The notes under the pieces: generated by a model
The model's database searches: none
Seen by the model: only the letters and a program-made list of their open reading frames with translations
What the model was told of the DNA's origin: nothing
Shown: positions 25,496-34,509 of the stretch, in pieces
How the letters are laid out: each line of letters begins with the position of its first letter
Position numbering within the stretch: the first letter of the stretch is position 1
Made by a program: the position numbers and the translations under genes
Assembly (NCBI RefSeq): GCF_000829055.1
Contig: NZ_AP012544.1
Coordinates: 2,046,001-2,110,000, forward strand
Direction of reading: 5' to 3'
DNA: 64,000 bases
Source: Lacticaseibacillus casei DSM 20011 = JCM 1134 = ATCC 393
Lineage (GTDB): Bacteria > Bacillota > Bacilli > Lactobacillales > Lactobacillaceae

Positions 25496-25524
25496 AGTAT
25501 AACATGTAAGCGTTATCTTGACAA
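25496..25524 (-). promoter_or_regulatory. Promoter of the putative non-coding unit
   Basis: TTGTCA (25519-25524), exactly 17 bp, TATACT (25496-25501) on the minus strand, only 40 nt after the phosphoesterase stop. Confidence 0.65.
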
Positions 25525-25563
25525 CCGAAATGGCCAGATTTTTCGGCAAAATTTTCTAAAGAT

Positions 25564-26634
25564 TTAGTAAACAAACCGCCGGACACGAGTCGCTGCCCCA
25601 TAGCCATAAAGACTCAAAAGCCGCCGCTGACCATCAACGCTGACAACATACCCGGCATATTCACTCGGCATCCCGAAGCGCCGGTCGTAACGGCGATTGA
25701 ATTTAGTGGTGAGCCCATGATGCCGTCCCATCAAGGCACTGGTATTCTGCAAGCTATAATGAATACCATTCACTTGATAATCGGCTTCAAGATGGTAATG
25801 CCCCGCCAGATAAGCAATGATTTTCCCAGTTGTTTGGGTAAAATCAAACCGTAATTGCCCGCCGAACTCAGGCGTTTTGCCTGTGTTCAGCAAGCCACTG
25901 GCATGTAAATTGAACGCCCGCAGCAACTCGTGCACCGCGCGGCCGTTGAACTTCAGGGCAGGCTGCCCATTTTGCTTCATGGCCGGCGCGTGGCTCATGA
26001 TCAAGACGTCACGGCTTTGGGTACCTTTTAGCGCTAAGACAAAATCACGCAACTGCGCAAATGAGACAGCCAATGTCTTTTTAACGTCATAGATTTTACG
26101 ACCGTCATGTAAAGGCACATCTGCCGTATTTAAAACGATGATGCGCAGTCCGGGAAAGTCTTGTACAAGCAAACCTTCACGCGAAACCGCAACCTGGCGC
26201 TGAGTCGCATCGGCAGCAAAAATCAGCTGCTGCGCCACATCCGGCAAAAAGCTGCCACGATGACCCGGCTGCTTTTCGGCAAACTTGTCATTGTCATCGT
26301 GATTGCCTTTGGTGACCAGAAACGGCACCTGGCCGCGGCGATAATCGGCCATGATATTGCGCAGCCGCAATTTTGTCAGCCACGGCGATTCCGACCCATC
26401 AACCAAATCGCCTAAGTGAACCCGCAGTGCAAGCGGCAACTGGGTACTCAGCCACCCCTGCTCGCGTACGTGCCAATAACCGGTTGGCCCATAATAAGTG
26501 GTTGCAAACTTAGCCTTATCGTGCGTATCCGTGATCAAAGCAAAATTTACCGCTGATGCCGGCAATAGTGGTGCTACAGCGTTAATAAAGCGACCGAGAT
26601 CTTTTTTAACAAATGGACGAATCGTGATACTCAT
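25564..26634 (-). CDS. Metallophosphoesterase (calcineurin-like)
   Basis: 356 residues with the full five-block metallophosphoesterase signature: DTHD near 36, GDLVDG near 74, GNHDDN near 110, SHAP near 215 and GHYH near 275. These bind two metal ions and catalyse phosphoester hydrolysis. No signal peptide is evident. The substrate cannot be told; relatives act on nucleotides, cyclic nucleotides or phospholipids. GGGGAGG lies before the ATG. It is directly downstream of menA on the same strand (32-nt gap), which may be incidental. Confidence 0.88.
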   Translation of the reverse strand: MSITIRPFVKKDLGRFINAVAPLLPASAVNFALITDTHDKAKFATTYYGPTGYWHVREQGWLSTQLPLALRVHLGDLVDGSESPWLTKLRLRNIMADYRRGQVPFLVTKGNHDDNDKFAEKQPGHRGSFLPDVAQQLIFAADATQRQVAVSREGLLVQDFPGLRIIVLNTADVPLHDGRKIYDVKKTLAVSFAQLRDFVLALKGTQSRDVLIMSHAPAMKQNGQPALKFNGRAVHELLRAFNLHASGLLNTGKTPEFGGQLRFDFTQTTGKIIAYLAGHYHLEADYQVNGIHYSLQNTSALMGRHHGLTTKFNRRYDRRFGMPSEYAGYVVSVDGQRRLLSLYGYGAATRVRRFVY

Positions 26635-26666
26635 GACGGCCTCCCCTCAAGAACCGAGTGTGAGCT

Positions 26667-27581
26667 TCAAATATTTAAAAAGACACCTAATGCCAGGAAG
26701 ATGACTTGGGCCAAGGTCGTTACAAATAAATTCTTGATCGCATTGGGGAAGGTCAGTTTTTTCACTGGATTAGCAGCAAAGCCCCGCGCATTTTTAATGA
26801 CAAATGGGATGGTTATCAAGGTGAGCAACGTCAGCTCTGGCAATAGACCAAGCAGTACCGACGCAATGAGCATCAGGAAACCCACCGTGTACAAACCATA
26901 GAAGAAAATGATACTGCGGTCGAGGCCGAGGTAATGCACGATCGTTCGGCGTTTGAGCGTCTCGTCTTCTTCCCGATCCGCAATATTATTCGCCAGTAGC
27001 AGTGCCGAAATCGCACACTGCGCCAAACCGCTGGCCAGATAAACCGACAAAACCAAAGACCATGAAAAATCTGCAACATTAAAGACATTGACATAAACCG
27101 CGATCAGAAAAATCACAAAACCCATCGTAAATCCGGAGAAAAACTCGCCATAAGGTGTCGCCGAAATCGGCCGCGGCCCACCAGCATAGCCGTAACCAAC
27201 CGCAAAGCTAAACAACCCCATCACCAGTAGCGGCCACCCGGTACGACTAACCATCCACAAACCCAGAACGGCACTGGTAGCCATCATGGCAACCACCATC
27301 CAGCCAATCATGCTAGGATTTAAATGATGCACCCCAATGATGTTGGTCTTTTCGCGAAAATGCAACGCTTCTGTCCGCTCCGCTCGCCGATAATCCTGAT
27401 AATTGTCGTTGGCATCGACTGACATGTTGAATAAAAGCATCGCAACAAAGAAGACCAGCAACTCTGGAATATGTAACGTATGATAGTGATACCAGGCATA
27501 CAACGTCCCTAAAAGAAACGGGAACACCGATGCCGTTTTCGCCTTAATCTCAACCAACTCAAGAAATACAGATAATGACAT
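26667..27581 (-). CDS. menA: 1,4-dihydroxy-2-naphthoate polyprenyltransferase (UbiA family)
   Basis: 304 residues, about eight or nine transmembrane helices. The two aspartate motifs of UbiA prenyltransferases are present: NMSVDANDNYQDY near 52 and NNIADREED near 195. It attaches the polyprenyl chain to 1,4-dihydroxy-2-naphthoate to give demethylmenaquinone in the membrane. The divergent polyprenyl synthase gene would supply the side chain. No other men genes are in the window, in line with lactic acid bacteria that use scavenged DHNA; the same gene pair is called dmkA/dmkB in flavin-based electron-transfer loci. Confidence 0.88.
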   Translation of the reverse strand: MSLSVFLELVEIKAKTASVFPFLLGTLYAWYHYHTLHIPELLVFFVAMLLFNMSVDANDNYQDYRRAERTEALHFREKTNIIGVHHLNPSMIGWMVVAMMATSAVLGLWMVSRTGWPLLVMGLFSFAVGYGYAGGPRPISATPYGEFFSGFTMGFVIFLIAVYVNVFNVADFSWSLVLSVYLASGLAQCAISALLLANNIADREEDETLKRRTIVHYLGLDRSIIFFYGLYTVGFLMLIASVLLGLLPELTLLTLITIPFVIKNARGFAANPVKKLTFPNAIKNLFVTTLAQVIFLALGVFLNI

Positions 27582-27598
27582 AACCCAACCTCCAATAA

Positions 27599-27628
27599 TT
27601 GACTTTTAAGAATCAGGTACAGTAGAGT
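27599..27628 (+). promoter_or_regulatory. Promoter of the polyprenyl synthase gene
   Basis: TTGACT (27599-27604), 18 bp, TAGAGT (27623-27628). The predicted start of transcription is near 27635, so the in-frame ATG at 27633 is too early and ATG 27660 is preferred. Confidence 0.45.
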
Positions 27629-27659
27629 AAATATGTCTTTAAGGAAAGAGAGAAAATGC

Positions 27660-28628
27660 ATGATTCATCCCCTGTGGCACCGATTCCCCACGGTCTATCA
27701 CCAACTCGAACAAATCCAACAACGACTGGAGCAGGTCGCCGTTTTGCGCGAGCCGCAAGTACATACCCTCATTCAGCAACAAATCAACGCTGGCGGCAAA
27801 ATGTTGCGCAGCGGGCTAATGCTTATGCTAGCGCGTTTCGGCCAACCTGACAACGGTGATCTTGTGACGGCTGGCGCGGCGATCGAGGCACTGCATCTGG
27901 CCACGCTTGTCCATGACGATGTTTTGGACCATGCCGATATTCGCCGGGGCATGGCAACTGTCTCAGCTGAATCCGGCAATCGCGAAGCCATCTATGCCGG
28001 CGACTTTTTGTTTGCCATTTATTTTCAACTGCTCAGCGAACAAAATCCGGAAGTTGTCGACCTTGGCGCCAATGCCCGCATTATGAAGCGCATTTTCATG
28101 GGCGAAGTGGATCAAAATGGGCCAAGCGCCCCGTTGATTCCTACCATTGATGCTTACCTCAGTGCCATTGCGGGCAAAACTGCTGCCTTATTTGCGTTAT
28201 CAACTTACACAGGCGCCGTCATCGGCCATCTGTCGCTAGAGCAAAAAAAGGCCGCCTATCGCTTTGGCCGACAACTCGGCATGGCTTTTCAGATGATCGA
28301 CGACTTGTTGGATTACACGCAGACAAGCTCAACGCTCAACAAACCGGCTCTTGAAGACCTACATAATGGTATCGTCACGCTGCCATTAATCTATGCCTAC
28401 CAGATCGTTCCGGATCAACTGGCGCCGCTAACCCAAGATGCCGCCCACATTGCGGCCAATGCGGAGAAAATTGCCGCGATCGTGCGCACCCATGGCCTGC
28501 CGCACGCCCAACAAATGGCGGCTACTTATACCAATCGTGCTGTTGCGGCACTGGCACCTTTCCCGACATCAGCCACTAAATCGGCGTTAGTCAAACTGAC
28601 CCAGCAAATGTTGAAGCGGAGTCATTAG
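27660..28628 (+). CDS. Polyprenyl diphosphate synthase (heptaprenyl diphosphate synthase subunit II type)
   Basis: 322 residues, trans-isoprenyl diphosphate synthase. The first aspartate-rich motif is DDVLDHADIRRG near 84 and the second is DDLLDY near 215. It elongates allylic diphosphates with isopentenyl diphosphate to the long chain used for quinones. It lies divergently next to menA, which uses that product. A small HepS-type partner is not visible nearby. ATG 27660 was chosen over 27633 because AAGGAAAGAGAG then lies upstream and the promoter places the RNA start near 27635. Confidence 0.88.
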   Translation: MIHPLWHRFPTVYHQLEQIQQRLEQVAVLREPQVHTLIQQQINAGGKMLRSGLMLMLARFGQPDNGDLVTAGAAIEALHLATLVHDDVLDHADIRRGMATVSAESGNREAIYAGDFLFAIYFQLLSEQNPEVVDLGANARIMKRIFMGEVDQNGPSAPLIPTIDAYLSAIAGKTAALFALSTYTGAVIGHLSLEQKKAAYRFGRQLGMAFQMIDDLLDYTQTSSTLNKPALEDLHNGIVTLPLIYAYQIVPDQLAPLTQDAAHIAANAEKIAAIVRTHGLPHAQQMAATYTNRAVAALAPFPTSATKSALVKLTQQMLKRSH

Positions 28629-28966
28629 TGGTTGCGGCAGCGACATCTCGCCGAGCACCGGACACCGTATCCAAGTTTTCAAAAAGCATTAAGTCTTCGC
28701 CGGCTGCGTTGTACTTTTGGATCGGCCATGCCAACATTGATGCCTAGCCAATTTTAAAAATTGACCATTAAAACAGAAAATGAGCTGTAACCCGCCAAGG
28801 TTGAGAGACACTTTTGGGATGGGTTGCAGCTCATTATTTAGTCTTTTTAAACATGTGATATGAAACTAAGATGTATCTAAAAAACAAATTTGCATAATAT
28901 TTCACAAACATAACCCCCGTTCAGTGGTATGATACTGATATAGCAATCGTGAAAGAGTGATCAAAC
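28629..28966. other. Intergenic region between the polyprenyl synthase and acetate kinase genes
   Basis: 338 bases. Contains the terminator at 28779-28848 and, near 28926-28934, an extended -10-like TGGTATGAT for the acetate kinase gene. The first ~150 bases show nothing I recognise. Confidence 0.5.
28779..28848 (+). terminator. Terminator of the polyprenyl synthase gene
   Basis: A 15-bp stem AATGAGCTGTAACCC / GGGTTGCAGCTCATT with one mismatch, 27-nt loop, then ATTTAGTCTTTTT. Confidence 0.75.
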
Positions 28967-30172
28967 ATGGTAAAAATCCTCTCTATCAATGCCGGCAGCT
29001 CATCCCTTAAATGGAAACTGTTTGACATGCCAAGTGAACGCCAACTTGCAGAAGGCGCGACTGATATTTTACGAAACTCTACTGTTAAAATTAAGTATGG
29101 CACTGATCAAGTATATGAAAGCACGACCCCTATCCACAATTACCGAGAAGCGGTCGCAAACACCCTTGCCGACCTTCAATTGCTTGGCCTCGTGCATCAC
29201 CTTAATGAAATTACCGGCATCGGTCACCGAGTTGTGGCTGGTGGCGAACTATTTTCCGCACCAATTGTGATTGATAACCGGGTGCTGGCACAGATTCGGG
29301 CCTTGCGCGATTATGCGCCGTTGCATAACCCGGTCGAAGCGGATTGCATCGAGATTTTCCGCACCATGATGCCTTGGGCGCTTGAAGTGGCCGTTTTTGA
29401 CACGTCCTTCCATCAAACCATGAAACCCGTTAATTATCTCTACAGCATTCCTTACGAATACTATCAAAAATTCGGCGTTCGCAAATACGGCGCGCATGGT
29501 ACCAGTGTTCGCTATGTCAGTGCCCATGCAGCCAAAATGCTTGGCAAGCCGCTTGAATCAATGCGCATGATTGTCATGCACCTTGGCGCCGGTTCCAGCA
29601 TTACCGCCATTGAAAATGGAAAATCCATCGATACGTCAATGGGCTTCACTCCGGTCTCCGGCGTCACGATGGGCACCCGCTCCGGCGACGTTGATGTTTC
29701 GCTGATCGCCTACCTGATGAAAAAATTGGTCATTACCGATGTTGATCAAATGATTGACATTCTGAATACCCAATCTGGCCTGCGTGGTATTTCCGGCATC
29801 AGCCATGACGTGCGCGATCTTGAAGAAGCGGCACCACAACATCCCCGCGCCAAACTTGCACTGGATATTTTTGTCAATCGCATCGTCAAATATGTCGGTG
29901 CTTATGCTGCTTTGATGGACGGCGTTGATACGCTGGTCTTCACTGCCGGCATTGGCGAACACAGCAGTGCCGTTCGCGCTCGGGTCATGCAATCACTCGA
30001 TTATCTTGGCGCCCGCATTGACCTGCAACGCAATGAGCAAACTTGCCATCAGGCCGGCGACATCACTGCTTCAGGTGCCCGAGTTAAAACGCTGGTCATT
30101 CCGACTAATGAAGAACTGATGATTGTCCGTGATGTTATGTCACTATCGCATGCGGCACAGCAGGCTGAATAG
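28967..30172 (+). CDS. ackA: Acetate kinase
   Basis: 401 residues, the standard length. Family signatures are visible: VKILSINAGSSSLKWKLF at the N-terminus and GVRKYGAHGTSVRYVS near 165. GAGSSITAIENGKSIDTSMGFTPVSGV near 205 and TAGIGEHSSAVR near 320 are also present. It interconverts acetate + ATP and acetyl phosphate + ADP, giving ATP during pyruvate or phosphoketolase metabolism. Lactobacilli often hold several paralogs; this one stands alone with its own terminator. Confidence 0.96.
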   Translation: MVKILSINAGSSSLKWKLFDMPSERQLAEGATDILRNSTVKIKYGTDQVYESTTPIHNYREAVANTLADLQLLGLVHHLNEITGIGHRVVAGGELFSAPIVIDNRVLAQIRALRDYAPLHNPVEADCIEIFRTMMPWALEVAVFDTSFHQTMKPVNYLYSIPYEYYQKFGVRKYGAHGTSVRYVSAHAAKMLGKPLESMRMIVMHLGAGSSITAIENGKSIDTSMGFTPVSGVTMGTRSGDVDVSLIAYLMKKLVITDVDQMIDILNTQSGLRGISGISHDVRDLEEAAPQHPRAKLALDIFVNRIVKYVGAYAALMDGVDTLVFTAGIGEHSSAVRARVMQSLDYLGARIDLQRNEQTCHQAGDITASGARVKTLVIPTNEELMIVRDVMSLSHAAQQAE

Positions 30173-30221
30173 TGATTCACGGCCTCCGCTAACCAAGTGT
30201 CAATGATTTTCGCCTAAATAA

Positions 30222-30263
30222 ACCTGTCCCCAAAAGTTGAGTCTCAGCTTTTGGGGATATTTT
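30222..30263 (+). terminator. Terminator of ackA
   Basis: CCCCAAAAG / CTTTTGGGG stem (30228-30236 with 30248-30256) followed by ATATTTTT. Confidence 0.8.
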
Positions 30264-30284
30264 TGTATCAAAACTAATAAGAGC

Positions 30285-30339
30285 TTGCATTTTATCACCC
30301 CACTGCCTATACTGTGCATATCATACATATACAGTATAG
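30285..30339 (+). promoter_or_regulatory. Promoter and palindromic operator of the GntR-ABC operon
   Basis: TTGCAT (30285-30290), 17 bp, TATACT (30308-30313). A perfect inverted repeat with arms CTATACTGT (30307-30315) and ACAGTATAG (30331-30339) and a 15-nt centre covers the -10 box and the start point. The likely ligand is the YtrA-type GntR repressor encoded as the third gene, so the operon would be autoregulated. Confidence 0.78.
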
Positions 30340-30362
30340 ACACATTAAAGGAGATGCGCGCC

Positions 30363-31250
30363 ATGCTCACTGTCACGAACTTAACCAAACATTTTGGCAA
30401 AACAACAGCCGTTCGCAACGTTTCACTGTCCGTTCGCCCAGGGGAAATCCTGGGTCTGATCGGTCAAAACGGAGCCGGCAAAACGACCACTTTTCGAATG
30501 CTGCTAAATTTATTGCAGCCAGATAGCGGCACGGTGACCTGGCAAGATCGGCCTCTGACGCAACTCAACAGGGAAATGATCGGCTATCTCCCTGAGGAAC
30601 GCGGGCTTTATCCGAAAATGACAGTGGCTGATCAGATTAGCTTCTTCGCCGAACTGCACGGTATGAAGCGTGCCGAAGCAATGGCTAACCTCGATCAATG
30701 GCTAGATCAGTTTCAGGTCAAGGGTAAATCAAGCGATCTCATTAAAGACCTGTCCAAAGGTAACCAGCAAAAGGTCCAACTCATTGCTGCCATGATTCAC
30801 ATGCCGAAGTTCATCATTTTGGACGAACCATTCTCAGGATTGGACCCCGTGAACGCTAGCTTACTCGAAGCCGGGATTCGGCGGTTGCGGGATGCCGGGA
30901 GTGCCATTATTTATTCAAGTCATGATATGGGCAATGTTGAGGCCATTTCGGATCAACTAGTCATGTTAAAAAATGGTGAAGTCGTCTTATCCGGCAAACT
31001 TGACGCCATTCGCGAACAATTTGGCCAAACCCGACTACACATCCAGTCGCCTCTGACGCAGCAAGAACTCCAAGCATTCCCGGGCGTTGTGTCTGTCACC
31101 CCGCAATCGCGCGGCTTCTTGGTGAAGCTCAATGATCCGCAGGTTGGCCGCGATATTTTCGCCGCTGCAACCCATCAAGGTTACATTCCCGAGTTTAGCC
31201 AACAAGCACCTTCTCTAGACGAAATTTTCCGCATGAAAGTCGAGGCCTAA
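30363..31250 (+). CDS. ABC exporter ATP-binding protein (NatA-like)
   Basis: 295 residues. Walker A is GQNGAGKTT, the signature LSKGNQQKVQLIAA, Walker B FIILDEPFSGLDP. The C-terminal ~80 residues are the extra domain found in NatA/DrrA-type export ATPases. It works with the ABC-2 permease that starts 3 nt downstream. ATG 30363 follows AAAGGAG; an earlier frame start at 30237 lies upstream of the promoter and is rejected. Substrate unknown; NatAB-type systems export sodium or toxic compounds. Confidence 0.88.
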   Translation: MLTVTNLTKHFGKTTAVRNVSLSVRPGEILGLIGQNGAGKTTTFRMLLNLLQPDSGTVTWQDRPLTQLNREMIGYLPEERGLYPKMTVADQISFFAELHGMKRAEAMANLDQWLDQFQVKGKSSDLIKDLSKGNQQKVQLIAAMIHMPKFIILDEPFSGLDPVNASLLEAGIRRLRDAGSAIIYSSHDMGNVEAISDQLVMLKNGEVVLSGKLDAIREQFGQTRLHIQSPLTQQELQAFPGVVSVTPQSRGFLVKLNDPQVGRDIFAAATHQGYIPEFSQQAPSLDEIFRMKVEA

Positions 31251-31253
31251 GCC

Positions 31254-32525
31254 ATGAAAAAAATGGATGTTATTTTCCGTCAAGTTTTCTTCAAAAATCT
31301 CAAAAGTAAAACCTGGCTCTGGATCGTTCTTGGTCCGTTAGTTCTGGCAGCAGTTTTTGGCGGCGTTTTCTGGCTTATGAACCAAACCAACCAAACGACC
31401 CGTATCGGCGTGGTAACGTCCAGTCCTGCGCTGACACAGACTTTTAAAGCCAACAGCAATGACGATCAAAAATACATCAGTTACAAGACCCCCAGCGCAG
31501 CCAAAAGTGCCTTAGCCGCTGAAAAACTTGACGGGGTGTTAACCATCACCAACCATCCGACCTTGGAAGCTAGCCTAATGAAACGGACGGACGGGGAAAG
31601 TATTGATCGTAACCAGTTGCAAACGATCCTTGCCCAGGCAAACACCAAGGAAGTCGCAACGCAGCTGAACCTAGCACCTGCCCAGCTGCAGCAGCTTTTT
31701 GCCACACCGAAGTTCACCACCAACAATGTCACAGTTGATAACGGCAAGTTGGTGACCCGCTCCGCCAAGAGCCAGGCATCAGGCTCGGCAGCCGGATTTA
31801 TTGTCGGTCTCTTGATTTATACGTTCGTGATTAGCTACGCTTCCATGATGGCCCAGGAAATCGGCACTGAAAAAGGCTCGCGAATTGAAGAGTCGATTTT
31901 AACGGCCATTACGCCGCAAGCGCAATTTTTCGGTAAGTTACTGGGAATCTTGGCGTTAATGGCAACGCAAATCGCAATTTACGCAGTGGTGGGACTCGCC
32001 AGCATGGTCATCTTGCGCCAGTTACCTTCAAACCCGCTGTCTTCACTGATCAGTCAAATGAACCTAAGTAGTATTACCCCGAACATGCTGATTTTCAGTC
32101 TTGCCTTCTTCTTTGTAGGCACGCTGACGTATACCGTCTTAGCTGCACTCACCGGTTCACTGGTCGCAAATCAGGAACAGATTGGCCAAGCAACAACGCC
32201 AATTGTGATGCTTGGTATGGTTGGTTACTTCGGTGCCTTAATTGTTAGTTCCGGCACCTCGCCTATCCTTAATATCGCCAGCTACGTCCCGTTTCTTTCT
32301 ACCATGATGATGCCGGTACGCCTTGGCGCGGGTCAAGTCAGTGCGCTCGCTGCATGGTCGGCATTCGGCATTAATCTGATCTTTTTAATCATCTTCACCT
32401 GGCTGACGGTCAAGCTTTATCAGACGAATGTGTTAAGCTATTCAGATGGCGGCATTTTAAAAGCGTTCAAGCGCTCGCTGCAATTGCAACGGACCGCCCG
32501 CAAAAATAATCCGATCAAGTCATGA
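31254..32525 (+). CDS. ABC-2 type exporter permease (NatB-like)
   Basis: 423 residues. One N-terminal membrane segment (WLWIVLGPLVLAAVFGGVFW) is followed by a ~150-residue extracellular domain and five or six C-terminal membrane segments (from ~175), the plan of NatB permeases. It forms the exporter with the preceding ATPase. Confidence 0.85.
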   Translation: MKKMDVIFRQVFFKNLKSKTWLWIVLGPLVLAAVFGGVFWLMNQTNQTTRIGVVTSSPALTQTFKANSNDDQKYISYKTPSAAKSALAAEKLDGVLTITNHPTLEASLMKRTDGESIDRNQLQTILAQANTKEVATQLNLAPAQLQQLFATPKFTTNNVTVDNGKLVTRSAKSQASGSAAGFIVGLLIYTFVISYASMMAQEIGTEKGSRIEESILTAITPQAQFFGKLLGILALMATQIAIYAVVGLASMVILRQLPSNPLSSLISQMNLSSITPNMLIFSLAFFFVGTLTYTVLAALTGSLVANQEQIGQATTPIVMLGMVGYFGALIVSSGTSPILNIASYVPFLSTMMMPVRLGAGQVSALAAWSAFGINLIFLIIFTWLTVKLYQTNVLSYSDGGILKAFKRSLQLQRTARKNNPIKS

Positions 32526-32538
32526 AACGAGGTCAGCC

Positions 32539-32931
32539 ATGCGGATCGTCATCTCAAATCAATCGGGCAAACCGATCTATGAGCAAATCGAAGATCAGGT
32601 TAAAGCCGCGATCCTTTCTGGTCAGTTAAAAGTCAATGAGCAATTGCCATCCATTCGCAGCCTTGCACGGGATTTGCGTATCAGCGTCATCACCACCACG
32701 CGGGCTTATCACGAACTTGAGGCAGCCGGCTTTATCACCAATGTCCAAGGAAAAGGTGCTTATGTATTAGGCCAAGACAGTGCGCTGGTTCGGGAAAATG
32801 CCCTACGAGATATTGAAGCTTCACTCAATCAGGCAATTGATACTGCCAACATGGCGCATATTGCCCCCAGCGAGCTACACACCATGCTGGATACCTTATT
32901 ACAAGCGGAGGAGAACGATCATGGGCGCTGA
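32539..32931 (+). CDS. GntR-family regulator, YtrA subfamily
   Basis: 130 residues. An N-terminal GntR winged helix-turn-helix (KPIYEQIEDQVKAAILSG ... LPSIRSLARDLRISVITTTRAYHELEAAGFI) is followed by only ~45 residues, the hallmark of the YtrA subfamily, which governs ABC exporter operons. It probably binds the palindrome over the operon promoter. The stop overlaps the next start. Confidence 0.9.
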   Translation: MRIVISNQSGKPIYEQIEDQVKAAILSGQLKVNEQLPSIRSLARDLRISVITTTRAYHELEAAGFITNVQGKGAYVLGQDSALVRENALRDIEASLNQAIDTANMAHIAPSELHTMLDTLLQAEENDHGR

Positions 32932-33787
32932 TTTACTTACCGTCACAAATCTGAACAAACAATATGCAGAATTTCAGCTGGCCGATGTTAGCTTTCAGCT
33001 TCCTGCCGGTTATATCATGGGGTTCATCGGTCCCAATGGTGCGGGGAAAACAACGACCATCAAAGCCATTCTGGATATGATTCGTCCGGATACCGGCCAG
33101 ATTGAATTACTTGGTCAGACAACACCGCAAGGCCGGGAATCCGTTCGGGATCAAATCGGGATCGTTTTAGACGGTCCGGTTTATCCTGATTCATGGCGCG
33201 CAGAAACCGTGAGTCGTTACGTCGGTCCTTTCTTTCCCAGTTGGGACCCAGACAAGTTTAAGGAACTCCTCCAAGATTTTGCGATTCCTACCAAACCCAA
33301 ATATCGTGATTTATCCACGGGTGCCAAAATCAAACTCCAATTAGCAGCAGCCTTCGCTCATCATCCTCGCTTACTGATTCTGGATGAGCCGACTTCGGGC
33401 CTGGATCCGATTGCTCGCGATGAATTAATCGGCATTTTGCAGGATTTCATTAGTGATGGGCAACGAAGTGTTCTGATCTCAACTCACGATGTCCTTGAGC
33501 TTGCGAAAGTAGCGGATTATGTCACCTACTTATTAGCGGGTAAAGTCACCTTTACCGGTTCACTAGACGAACTACTCGACCGGTATGTCATGATTAAAGG
33601 CGGGCCTAATGACTTAACACCGGTCATTCAAGCCAATATTATCGGCCTTCAACGCAGCGCGGTTGGTTTTGCTGGTATCTGGCCTACCGATCAGATAGCT
33701 ACTTTGCCAGCCAGCATCGTTCAGGAACCAGTTGACTTGGAGTCCTTGATGATTGCTTTTGGTAAAGGAGGTCGGCCGCATGCATGA
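32921..33787 (+). CDS. ABC transporter ATP-binding protein (YtrB/EcsA-like)
   Basis: 288 residues. Walker A GPNGAGKTT, Walker B LLILDEPTSGLDP. The signature is LSTGAKIKLQLAAA, a variant of LSGGQ seen in YtrB-type ATPases. ATG 32921 lies behind GGAGGAG and overlaps the regulator gene by 11 nt. It pairs with the permease encoded next. Substrate unknown. Confidence 0.86.
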   Translation: MGADLLTVTNLNKQYAEFQLADVSFQLPAGYIMGFIGPNGAGKTTTIKAILDMIRPDTGQIELLGQTTPQGRESVRDQIGIVLDGPVYPDSWRAETVSRYVGPFFPSWDPDKFKELLQDFAIPTKPKYRDLSTGAKIKLQLAAAFAHHPRLLILDEPTSGLDPIARDELIGILQDFISDGQRSVLISTHDVLELAKVADYVTYLLAGKVTFTGSLDELLDRYVMIKGGPNDLTPVIQANIIGLQRSAVGFAGIWPTDQIATLPASIVQEPVDLESLMIAFGKGGRPHA

Positions 33788-34427
33788 TCTTGTTAAACTT
33801 GTCAGCTTGGATTTGAGCTCGTTGTTTGCAGGTAACAGTCGATATCGGTGGGGGTCAATGCTCGCCCTAGTCATCACATTGGGACTGGTTTTTTTAAACG
33901 GTGACTTGTCCACGCCACTAGCTGGAGGCATTATTGGCGCCAGCATTGGTATTTTGATCTTGCCATTTATCAGCACTGACCGCAGTGGCTTGGAAAAGTT
34001 ATATGCAATGCTGCCTATTCAGCGCCATACGATTGTCGCAAGTCATTATCTCTTTGGCTTAATCGTTACCATTCTGATTGATGGAATAGCCATGTTAATC
34101 ATCGGCGTTGGCACCATAGCTCGATTCAATCCTGTTCGCGACGCTCAATCCTTTTGGGGGATACTACTTTTCGGGACCGGTCTCGTCTTGTTTCAAATAA
34201 TGTTATCATTCCCGATCATGATCTTCTTAGGTTACCAACGAGCACCACTCGCCGCCTATTTGCCTGTCACATTAATTTTGGTCATCGTCATTTTCCTGGA
34301 AAGAAGCCTGAACCTCACCTTAACTTCGATGCGCCCATGGCTTGGGTTAATGGCCGTTGTTCTAATACTTCTGTTTGCATTCTCTTGGTGGATAAGCACT
34401 GTGCTGTACGACAAAAGAGAATTTTAA
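33780..34427 (+). CDS. ABC-2 family transporter permease
   Basis: 215 residues, about six membrane helices (for example MLALVITLGLVFLNG and LAGGIIGASIGILILPF), matching the short ABC-2 permease group found next to YtrA-controlled ATPases. ATG 33780 follows AAAGGAGG and overlaps the ATPase gene by 8 nt. Last gene of the operon before a terminator. Confidence 0.8.
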   Translation: MHDLVKLVSLDLSSLFAGNSRYRWGSMLALVITLGLVFLNGDLSTPLAGGIIGASIGILILPFISTDRSGLEKLYAMLPIQRHTIVASHYLFGLIVTILIDGIAMLIIGVGTIARFNPVRDAQSFWGILLFGTGLVLFQIMLSFPIMIFLGYQRAPLAAYLPVTLILVIVIFLERSLNLTLTSMRPWLGLMAVVLILLFAFSWWISTVLYDKREF

Positions 34428-34462
34428 TGTCTCAATATTATTGACAAACTGCCGCCTTTTCC

Positions 34463-34509
34463 AAAAGTACCGAGATCTCCGATTTCAGTGGAGACACCGG
34501 TACTTTTTT
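34463..34509 (+). terminator. Terminator of the GntR-ABC operon
   Basis: AAAAGTACCG / CGGTACTTTT arms with an inner ATCTCC/GGAGA pairing and a T-rich end. Confidence 0.8.
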
